Source: CAZFVY01 sp964522665 (GTDB taxonomy: Bacteria > Verrucomicrobiota > Verrucomicrobiia > Limisphaerales > CAZFVY01). From it: a stretch of DNA of 28,233 nt. Below, one piece after another: positions 1 to 6,507 of this stretch. The position numbers and the translations under genes are program-made. The notes beneath the pieces were generated by a model. That model searched no databases. It was not told the DNA's origin and worked only from the letters and a program-made list of their open reading frames with translations. Position 1 is the first letter of the stretch; each line of letters opens with the position of its first letter. Location of the stretch: contig CAZFVY010000098.1 in the NCBI GenBank assembly GCA_964522665.1, forward strand, positions 1-28,233, read 5' to 3'.

Positions 1-279
1 CCGCCACAACCCGCTTCGGGGTTGGCAAACAGAGGCGTCTGAACCCAAGGAAGCCTATTTGAGTCGTGCCCTCCGGCGTCGGGAAATGCCGCGGTCGCGC
101 GATTTTACCTCGGATCGTGTCGCCTTTACCAAACCGGCTGCGGAGGAATTGAGAACCAGTCCCTGCTTGTTTTCACGCTTGCGGAGACCGGCAACGGAGG
201 CGCCGTTCTTGAGCGTCACGACTATTGGGAATCATGATGGACCCGGAGAAAAAACCGCGCCTGGGAGTCAATATGACTC
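1..279 (-). pseudogene. Decayed C-terminal fragment of a PVC-type haem-binding (cytochrome c) domain protein
   Basis: On the minus strand, the frame ending at the TAG at 55-57 reads a stretch like the C-terminal haem-binding domain of large planctomycete/verrucomicrobial cytochromes: AVFSPG, then VVTLKNGASVAGLRKREN, LVLNSSAAGLV and EVKSRDRGIS. In intact relatives this is followed by a MPEG motif. Here the frame instead runs into arginines and stops, but shifting frame near position 105 gives TPEGTTQI, as expected for the lost continuation. The same reading frame has in-frame TGA codons at 268-270 and 232-234. Two stops plus a frameshift point to a dead remnant rather than sequencing noise. 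No CXXCH haem site is in the visible part. The fragment runs off the left edge of the window. The family call is from remembered motif patterns, not a search. Confidence 0.6.
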
Positions 280-314
280 GTCGCTGTTAGAATGCCCCGG
301 CGCGGCCGGGTTGA

Positions 315-479
315 CTACGCTTCGTCTTCGGAGACCCAGTCTCCCAGTTTCAAGTACTCTTTCACTTTGCGTCGTTCATACCGATGCTTTTGGGCCTTTT
401 GCGGCCGCGCATCAACCTGGCGGAACGGATGTTTAGAATCGCGAACTACTTCGCTGATCGCATCTTGGGTTTTCGTCAT
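315..479 (-). CDS. Small charged protein of 54 residues, unknown function
   Basis: A 54-residue frame opens with ATG (477-479) and ends with TAG (315-317). The start is supported by a strong ribosome binding site: AGAAGGA lies 7 nt upstream of the ATG. The protein begins MTKTQDAISEVVRDSKHPFR, has a basic middle (KAQKHRYERRKVKEYL) and an acidic tail (SEDEA). There is no signal peptide, membrane segment or cysteine, so it is probably cytoplasmic, possibly nucleic-acid or protein binding (inference from charge only). A 7-bp hairpin with a 4-nt loop (503-520) sits just upstream of the binding site and could affect translation. The gene lies directly upstream of the decayed cytochrome fragment on the same strand. 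I do not recognise the family. Confidence 0.6.
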   Translation of the reverse strand: MTKTQDAISEVVRDSKHPFRQVDARPQKAQKHRYERRKVKEYLKLGDWVSEDEA

Positions 480-502
480 ACGGCGATCCTTCTCTGCTAT
501 GA

Positions 503-520
503 GCCTGCGGTGGCGCAGGC
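503..520 (-). promoter_or_regulatory. Leader hairpin before the 54-aa gene
   Basis: An inverted repeat of GCCTGCG and CGCAGGC with a 4-nt loop forms a 7-bp GC-rich stem on the minus strand, ending about 10 nt before the AGAAGGA ribosome binding site of the small gene. It has no following U-run, so it is not a terminator in that direction. A role in translation control is inference only. Confidence 0.35.
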
Positions 521-672
521 GTTGGGGTCATGGTTGGACTAACCAAATCGACTACGTAAGGAAATAGGGGACCGACAGAGGTGGCGAGAACTTCTGACTG
601 GCTGGCGAGCGTTTTCACGGTCGAGTTACCAAAGCCCATGTTATCGATTCGACCGCGATAACGCAAGCTTGT

Positions 673-692
673 TCAAAGAAAATTTTCTTTGA
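673..692. repeat. Perfect 20-bp palindrome with an A4T4 centre
   Basis: The sequence TCAAAGAAAATTTTCTTTGA equals its own reverse complement over all 20 bases. It is strongly AT-rich inside a GC-rich genome. It could be a binding site for a dimeric regulator or part of the transcript end of rph; the sequence alone does not decide. Confidence 0.6.
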
Positions 693-695
693 GCG

Positions 696-716
696 TAAAA
701 GCGCCGAAAATCGGCG
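696..716 (-). terminator. Probable intrinsic terminator of rph
   Basis: Reading the minus strand, CGCCGA-TTT-TCGGCG forms a 6-bp GC-rich stem followed by CTTTT. It lies about 130 nt downstream of the rph stop codon, with no minus-strand gene in between. The U-run is short, so strength is uncertain. Confidence 0.4.
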
Positions 717-845
717 ATCCACGATTGGCGTGGCGTCGAGCGCAGAGCGCCGAACCCGGTTTCCAAGGGATCGGCGCATCGTTGGCGATCGAGTCGCCGG
801 GGCCGGCCTCAGTCGGTGACCGGGGATGGACGCGTTAGGCGACGC

Positions 846-1598
846 CTAAGCGGCGCCCAAAGCCGCGTTTTGCAACGCAAACAATTCCTGAATTCCGCTC
901 TTGCCGATCGCAAGCATTGCCGCCAGCTCTTGGTCACTGAACGCCGCGCCTTCGGCCGTTCCCTGTAGTTCGATAAATCGGCCGGCGGAAGTCATGACCA
1001 GGTTCATGTCCACCTCCGCCGCGACATCTTCCTCGTAGCAGAGGTCGAGCCGGACTTCTTCATGCACGACGCCGACGCTGATCGCGGCGACGGCGCTCGT
1101 GAGCGGATTCTCTTTCAGTTTCCCTTGCGCGATGAGCTTGCGAATCGCCAGCGTGAGCGCGACCTGTGCCCCGGTGATGGCGGTCGTGCGGGTTCCGCCG
1201 TCCGCTTGCAGGACGTCGCAGTCGATCCAAATCGTGCGCGAGCCAAGCTTCTGCAAATCGACCGCGGCGCGCATGGCGCGTCCAATCAACCTTTGGATTT
1301 CCTGCGAGCGGCCATCAATCTTGCCTTTGGTGATGTCGCGGGCTTTGCGCTGGAGGGTCGAATACGGCAGCATCGAGTATTCCGCGGTGATCCAACCGCC
1401 GGTGACATTCTGCTCCTTCATCCAGCGGGGAACGATCTCCTCGACCGTGACGCCACAGAGGACGCGGGTCTGACCGCATTCGACGAGGGTGGACCCGGTC
1501 GCGTAAGGGGCGATGTCATTCTGGAACCGGAACGGGCGCAGTTGGTCTGGCCGGCGGCCGTCAGGACGGGCGGGGGAGGGCGTGGTCGATTGAGACAT
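846..1598 (-). CDS. rph: Ribonuclease PH
   Basis: RNase PH is a phosphorolytic 3'-5' exoribonuclease that trims the 3' ends of tRNA precursors, releasing nucleoside diphosphates; it works as a hexamer in the cytoplasm. The 250-residue protein has the family's N-terminal RPDGRRPDQLRP motif (residues 11-22), then GGWITAEYSMLP, the substrate-binding run RSQEIQRLIGRAMRAAVDL, and the catalytic-face ADGGTRTTAITGA. The C-terminal region contains EVDMNLVMTSAGRFIELQGTAEG, also typical. Length fits the family (about 240-255). It is a single gene here, divergent from nothing obvious; no strong Shine-Dalgarno precedes the ATG at 1598, but the N-terminal motif fixes the start within a few residues. Confidence 0.96.
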   Translation of the reverse strand: MSQSTTPSPARPDGRRPDQLRPFRFQNDIAPYATGSTLVECGQTRVLCGVTVEEIVPRWMKEQNVTGGWITAEYSMLPYSTLQRKARDITKGKIDGRSQEIQRLIGRAMRAAVDLQKLGSRTIWIDCDVLQADGGTRTTAITGAQVALTLAIRKLIAQGKLKENPLTSAVAAISVGVVHEEVRLDLCYEEDVAAEVDMNLVMTSAGRFIELQGTAEGAAFSDQELAAMLAIGKSGIQELFALQNAALGAA

Positions 1599-1866
1599 AA
1601 TTCAGGCGCAAGGGTACCGGGCGAATCGAATCCGGGCAACCGCTAACCTCCGCGCCGAACTTTAACCCCGAGCGTGAGCGACGCCCGGGCGCCGCGCGCG
1701 GCGGCTCTCCGGCGCTAAATGCATATAACTATGCAGTTACGCGTGAGTGGCGATTCGCCTCGCCCGTCGGGGGTTTCTCGTGGCGGGCCGCGCGCGACAC
1801 CCGTGAGCGAAACGGATCGCGCCGCCGCCTGATTCGATCAGCGCGCGTCGCGTGAGGCCTCTTGCT

Positions 1867-2301
1867 TCAGGGTTGAGCCACCGCGCGGGTGTGAAAATCG
1901 ATATGTCCCCTGGCCTTGCCGGCCTCGACCAGCAGTCGATACGCCGTGTCGGGTTCCAAGCCGGCCGGATGCGAGTTGGTAACGGCTGGGACCATGCCTC
2001 TGATCGGCGAGCCGTAGAGGAAGCCGGGGATCGGCGCGGAATTCGAGGGGGAGACCAGATGCCAGATCGGGGTCGCGTACTTGTTGGTCTGATATTGAGT
2101 CAGCGGCACCACCTTGACGCTCGTGAGGCGATACAAGCCGTCGAAGCTGAAGGAGACCGGATCCACCCCGCCGCGGCCCGAGGGGCGAAGTTGAGAAATT
2201 ATTTGAATTCTGGGAGCAGAAAACCAGTCGGTAAAAAAGTAAGCGTATGTGGCCATCAAGAGGATCGCCACGATCAGGAGAAAATTATTTTTGCGCTGCA
2301 T
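1867..2301 (-). CDS. Membrane-anchored hypothetical protein
   Basis: This 144-residue protein starts MQRKNNFLLIVAILLMATYA, a short basic tail followed by one hydrophobic segment (about residues 7-24), so it is probably held in the inner membrane with the rest in the periplasm. The soluble part is rich in Pro, Ser and aromatic residues and includes LTSVKVVPLTQYQTNKYATP and AGLEPDTAYRLLVEAGKARG, which resembles a small beta-sandwich (fibronectin-like) strand pattern, though I cannot place it in a named family. It is transcribed away from the pseudopilin gene. Composition and the clean membrane anchor favour a real gene over the overlapping plus-strand frame. Confidence 0.72.
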   Translation of the reverse strand: MQRKNNFLLIVAILLMATYAYFFTDWFSAPRIQIISQLRPSGRGGVDPVSFSFDGLYRLTSVKVVPLTQYQTNKYATPIWHLVSPSNSAPIPGFLYGSPIRGMVPAVTNSHPAGLEPDTAYRLLVEAGKARGHIDFHTRAVAQP

Positions 2302-2457
2302 GTTGTTTTTCTTCTGGACGGAGCCGGCGGGGATTTATTCGACTTTAAATCGCCGGCTGGACGAAACCCGCGAATGCGCGGACGAAAGGGCAGGCTGGTC
2401 TGGATGCCGGCGGTTGACTTTTCGCCGAGAAGTTCGCCCTCAGACAAACCGATCAAA

Positions 2458-3264
<807 letters not shown>

Positions 3265-3382
3265 GGGTTAAGTTGGCTCTTCAGCTGGCTGCGGAGCCGA
3301 ACAGGTGATCGCCCTCATTTGGCGTCGTTCGGGTGCGCCGCGGGGCAGGCCACAAAAGGCGAGGCGAACCGTCAATTGTGGC

Positions 3383-3423
3383 GCGAAACTTGCTCATTTT
3401 ACCGTGTGGAACGCAAGTTTCGC
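3383..3423. repeat. 11-bp perfect inverted repeat with 19-nt spacer
   Basis: GCGAAACTTGC (3383-3393) and GCAAGTTTCGC (3413-3423) are exact reverse complements. There is no U-run on either side, so it is unlikely to be an intrinsic terminator by itself. It sits between the convergent pseudopilin and ribF genes. Confidence 0.55.
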
Positions 3424-3453
3424 ACTAAGTTCAGTTCGTCCGTTTGGGGACTC

Positions 3454-3496
3454 GCCGCTTGCCTGGACTTCGCTAGCCGGGCAGGCGGCTTTCTTT
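3454..3496 (+). terminator. Intrinsic terminator after the pseudopilin gene
   Basis: On the plus strand a 10-bp stem (GCCGCTTGCC with GGCAGGCGGC, one G-U pair) closes a 16-nt loop and is followed at once by TTTCTTT. It lies about 190 nt past the pseudopilin stop and just before the convergent ribF stop. The opposite strand lacks a U-run. Confidence 0.55.
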
Positions 3497-3509
3497 GTCG
3501 AGCTGGTCT

Positions 3510-4436
3510 CTAGGAGAAAAACCGCCGCGCCGCGTCGATGTCCCGCTTGATTTGGGCCTGAAGTTCGTCGCGGGAGGCGAACTTTCGCTCGTCGCGAAGT
3601 TTCGCGGTGAAGGCCACCTCCAAATCCGAACCGTAAAGGTCGCCGTCGAACCCCAATAAGTGAGCTTCGAGAACCGGCTGGGCAGACGGCGTCTGAATCG
3701 TCGGGCGCCGGCCGATGTTGACGACCGCCTGCCGCCAACTGCGTTGCGCCTGGACCTGCGCGGCATAGACTCCGTCGGGCGGGAGCAGGAGACCGGTCGT
3801 GTCCAGATTGGCGGTCGGGAACCCGAGCAGCCGGCCTTGTTGCGCTCCATGAATCACCTTGCCCTCCAGGGCGTACGCGCGGCCTAACATTTGACTGGCC
3901 GAGTCGAAATTGCCGTCGCGGAGCGCGTCGCGGACGCGGGTGCTGCTGACCACCTTGCCGTCCAGCGCCACCGCCGCCAGTCCATGCACCGTAAAACTGA
4001 GTTCTTGCCCCAGACGTTTCAAGAGGGCCACATTGCCGGATCGCTTGTGCCCGAATGTAAAGCTGCTGCCGACGCAAACGCTGGTTACCGGGTGGAAACG
4101 GCGAACCAATTCGCGGACGAAATCCTCGCCCCGCTGCCGGCTGAATTCGAGGTCGAAGTGGATCAACCAGGTTGCTTCCACCCCCAACGATTCCAGGACG
4201 CGCAGCTTTTGGGCCAGCGTGTAAATGAGGGGTGGATTCCGCTCCGGGGCGACGACTGAATTCGGATGGCAGTCAAAGGTTATCGCCACCGCGGCGCCGC
4301 CGTGCTGACGGGCGTCGGTAATCGTTTGGCGGATGACCTGCTGGTGGCCCAGATGAACGCCGTCAAACATCCCGATCGCCAAGCTCGTCGGTTGGGCCAC
4401 CGATGCGAACTCGCGCGGTTGGCGGACGATCTTCAC
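3510..4436 (-). CDS. ribF: Bifunctional riboflavin kinase / FAD synthetase
   Basis: RibF phosphorylates riboflavin to FMN and adenylylates FMN to FAD. Of 308 residues, the N-terminal half is the nucleotidyltransferase domain, with GMFDGVHLGHQQV at residues 22-34 (the nucleotide-binding HxGH) and SSTRVRDAL at 164-172 (the family's S/TSTxIR). The C-terminal half is the riboflavin kinase domain, with QGRLLGFPTANLD at about residues 200-212 (the metal/ATP-binding PTAN) and a downstream DLYG element. Length is normal for the bifunctional enzyme. It is the last gene of the nusA operon; its ATG overlaps the truB stop by 4 bases, suggesting translational coupling. Confidence 0.96.
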   Translation of the reverse strand: MKIVRQPREFASVAQPTSLAIGMFDGVHLGHQQVIRQTITDARQHGGAAVAITFDCHPNSVVAPERNPPLIYTLAQKLRVLESLGVEATWLIHFDLEFSRQRGEDFVRELVRRFHPVTSVCVGSSFTFGHKRSGNVALLKRLGQELSFTVHGLAAVALDGKVVSSTRVRDALRDGNFDSASQMLGRAYALEGKVIHGAQQGRLLGFPTANLDTTGLLLPPDGVYAAQVQAQRSWRQAVVNIGRRPTIQTPSAQPVLEAHLLGFDGDLYGSDLEVAFTAKLRDERKFASRDELQAQIKRDIDAARRFFS

Positions 4437-5143
4437 TCCAAGAGCTTGAGGAAAGGCAGGACCCGTTTCGGTAGTTCGGCGGGCGTCAGGGCGAGCGCTT
4501 GATCCAAGGGAATCGCGTCCGCGACTCGAAAGCGGCCGGACTCGAGTCGGCGCAAGGTGGAGAGGTGCGCGCCGCAGCCCAGTTTCTGCCCCAACTCATG
4601 GGCCAGCGTTCGCACGTAGGTGCCCTTGGTGCAAGCGACCTGGAAGCGCCCCACCGGCTCCTGATACGACGAAAAACGAAAGCTGTAAACGTGGATCAAC
4701 CGCGTCGCGCGCTCGACTTCGATTCCTTTGCGCGCGAGTTTGTAAAGTGGGACGCCATCCTTCTTCACCGCCGAGACCATTGGCGGCATTTGCATGAGGT
4801 CGCCGACGAATTCGCGAGCCGCCTCGTTCAGGACTTCGATGGTCAGCGGCGGGACCGGCTTGGTTTCGGTGATCACGCCATCGGCATCGTAGCTGTCGGT
4901 GGCTTCGCCGAATTTAATGTCACCTTCGTAAACCTTGTCGGTGGACATCAGCTTTTCCGAGAGTTTCGTCCCGCGACCCAATACGATAATGAGCAGTCCG
5001 GTCGCGTTCGGATCAAGCGTGCCGCAATGGCCGACCTTTTTGATGCCGAATTTACGCCGAATGACGTCCACCACGTCGTGAGAGGTGGGGCCGGACGGTT
5101 TATCGATGAGCAAGGCGCCATCCAGGGCGTCGAAGGTTTGCAT
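4433..5143 (-). CDS. truB: tRNA pseudouridine(55) synthase
   Basis: TruB isomerises U55 in the T-loop of tRNAs to pseudouridine. The 236-residue protein begins with LDGALLIDKPSGPTSHDVV and carries the catalytic motif GHCGTLDPNATGLL, with the nucleophilic Asp at residue 44. Further family features are KVYEGDIKFGEATDSYDADG and KGTYVRTLAHELGQKLGCGAHLSTLRR near residues 178-205. It is shorter than E. coli TruB (about 314) and has only a short C-terminal tail, close to the compact form seen in many bacteria. It starts 5 nt after the nrnA stop and overlaps ribF by 4 nt. Confidence 0.96.
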   Translation of the reverse strand: MQTFDALDGALLIDKPSGPTSHDVVDVIRRKFGIKKVGHCGTLDPNATGLLIIVLGRGTKLSEKLMSTDKVYEGDIKFGEATDSYDADGVITETKPVPPLTIEVLNEAAREFVGDLMQMPPMVSAVKKDGVPLYKLARKGIEVERATRLIHVYSFRFSSYQEPVGRFQVACTKGTYVRTLAHELGQKLGCGAHLSTLRRLESGRFRVADAIPLDQALALTPAELPKRVLPFLKLLE

Positions 5144-5148
5144 GAGGA

Positions 5149-6132
5149 TCAGCGAATCGCCGCCAAAGCTTGCTTCACGGCGCCGAGCACCCGGCGTTGC
5201 ACGGTTAACGGCCGTCCCGCGATGCGCGCTCCCGCGGCGGCCATGTGTCCGCCGCCACCAAATCGTTTCGCGATGTCGCTCACATTGATCAAGTCGCTTT
5301 TCGAGCGCAGACTGATCCGGGTCAGTTCCGGCTCCAGTTCCTCGAATACGCAGGCGATCACCACCGGTTCAATGGCGCGGATGTGGTCGATGAGTCCCTC
5401 GCTGTCGTCGGGTTGAGCGCCAGCCCGGGCGTAGTCGGAATTCTTCAACCAGACATAGGCGATCCGATTGTCGGCGGCGAGTCGGAAATGGCTGTAAACG
5501 TGTTGCAGCAGCCGAACCCGCGCGAGCGGGTAGGATTGGTACACCTCGTGACAGACGCGGGCGACGTCCGCGCCGCGTTTGACGAGTTCTCCCGCCGTGT
5601 GATACGTGGCGGGGCGCGTGGTGGGATACTGAAACGAGCCGGTGTCGGTCGAAACCGCGGTAAAGAGGCAATCCGCGATGGCCGGAGTGACCGGCCAGTT
5701 CGCCACTCGGAGCAAGCGATAGATCAGCTCCCCGGTGGATGGCTCGCGGCCGGAGACCCAATTGATGTCGCCGTAGCGGGTGTTGCTTCCGTGATGGTCG
5801 ATATTGATGAAGAGTTTTCGCTCGCCGATGCAGTCGGCCACCGTGCCCAGCCGCTCGAGACTCGCGGCGTCGGTGGCGATGACGCAGTCAAACTTGCAGT
5901 TCCGCCGGGGCGCTTCAAAAAGCTTGCCGGGGTCGAGAAAAGCCAACTTCTGCGGCATCGGGTCCTGGTTCCAGCAGACGACCTTTTTGTCGGCGTTGCG
6001 CAACGCCAGCGCCAGGCCGACTTGTGAGCCGACGCAATCTCCATCGGGTCGGATATGGCCCACGACGCAAAACGTTTCGCTGGCTCGCACTCCGTCGAGG
6101 ACGCGGTCGATGATCTTCGGATGCGACTTCAT
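5149..6132 (-). CDS. nrnA: DHH-family phosphoesterase, NrnA-like oligoribonuclease / pAp phosphatase
   Basis: NrnA-type enzymes hydrolyse very short RNA oligonucleotides and, in many species, dephosphorylate 3'-phosphoadenosine 5'-phosphate. The 327-residue protein has the DHH-domain metal ligands in order: GHIRPDGDCVGS (H26, D30, D32), ATDAAS (D88) and the signature IDHHGSN (D112, H113, H114). The C-terminal DHHA1 substrate domain ends with GGGGHMAAAGARI at residues 292-304. Position between rbfA and truB is the usual one for nrnA in many phyla. Its ATG overlaps the rbfA stop by 4 nt. The exact substrate preference cannot be read from the sequence. Confidence 0.93.
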   Translation of the reverse strand: MKSHPKIIDRVLDGVRASETFCVVGHIRPDGDCVGSQVGLALALRNADKKVVCWNQDPMPQKLAFLDPGKLFEAPRRNCKFDCVIATDAASLERLGTVADCIGERKLFINIDHHGSNTRYGDINWVSGREPSTGELIYRLLRVANWPVTPAIADCLFTAVSTDTGSFQYPTTRPATYHTAGELVKRGADVARVCHEVYQSYPLARVRLLQHVYSHFRLAADNRIAYVWLKNSDYARAGAQPDDSEGLIDHIRAIEPVVIACVFEELEPELTRISLRSKSDLINVSDIAKRFGGGGHMAAAGARIAGRPLTVQRRVLGAVKQALAAIR

Positions 6133-6485
6133 GAAGGCGGCAGGTCCTCTTCGATTTGCGAAAGAATCTCGAGGACGCGATTGCCGCGCTCCACGGAATC
6201 GACAACCACAAACCGCAATTGCGGCGTGTACTTGAGCACAACCGCGCGTCCCACCATGCTCTGAATGCGCTTGTGCTCCTGCCGTAGGAGTTCTTCGCCG
6301 CGCTTCCGTTGGGCGGCGTTGCCGACGATGCCGACAAACACCGTGGCCGATTTCAAATCGCCCGCCAAACCCACGTCGTTGACCGAAATCAAGCCGCCTT
6401 CTTCAATGGAGATCTCGCGGCGCAGGACTTCGCCAATCTCGCGCTTGAGTAATTCGCGCACACGTTGATGTCGGAGAGATTGCAT
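6129..6485 (-). CDS. rbfA: 30S ribosome-binding factor A
   Basis: RbfA binds the 30S subunit near the 5' end of 16S rRNA and helps its late maturation, notably in the cold. I place the start at the ATG at 6485 (MQSLRHQRVRELLKREIGEVL), giving 118 residues, the usual length; the open frame extends 32 codons further up but that part lies within the end of infB. The core KH-like fold shows DLKSATVFVGIVG followed by the helix EELLRQEHKRIQSMVGRAVVLKYTPQLRFVVVDSVERGNRVLEIL, with the family's typical K..P.L.F..D.S...G pattern. The start is 22 nt after the infB stop. Confidence 0.93.
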   Translation of the reverse strand: MQSLRHQRVRELLKREIGEVLRREISIEEGGLISVNDVGLAGDLKSATVFVGIVGNAAQRKRGEELLRQEHKRIQSMVGRAVVLKYTPQLRFVVVDSVERGNRVLEILSQIEEDLPPS

Positions 6486-6507
6486 CGTAAGAGCGGGGCC
6501 GGCGACC

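Larger units (their letters stand above)
480..845. other. Non-coding stretch between the 54-aa gene and rph
   Basis: About 365 bases without a convincing gene. A minus-strand open frame at 433-666 overlaps the ribosome binding site and start of the 54-aa gene and has no recognisable domain. The stretch holds the leader hairpin (503-520), a perfect 20-bp palindrome (673-692) and a terminator-like hairpin (696-716). Confidence 0.5.

Noticed and set aside
59..567. Plus-strand frames of 91-125 codons at the left edge
   Set aside because: They are antisense to the decayed cytochrome fragment and the 54-aa gene and show no domain.
433..666. 77-codon minus-strand frame
   Set aside because: It overlaps the start and ribosome binding site of the 54-aa gene in another frame and lacks a domain or binding site of its own.
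480..700. Possible structured RNA (tmRNA or RNase P RNA)
   Set aside because: None of the conserved ends or core motifs of those RNAs was found; only isolated hairpins are present.
1852..2457. Long N-terminal extension of the pseudopilin frame
   Set aside because: It is antisense to the membrane-anchored gene at 1867-2301 and would place the prepilin segment far from the N-terminus.
3394..4077. 227-codon minus-strand frame
   Set aside because: Shadow of ribF in another frame; no recognisable motif.
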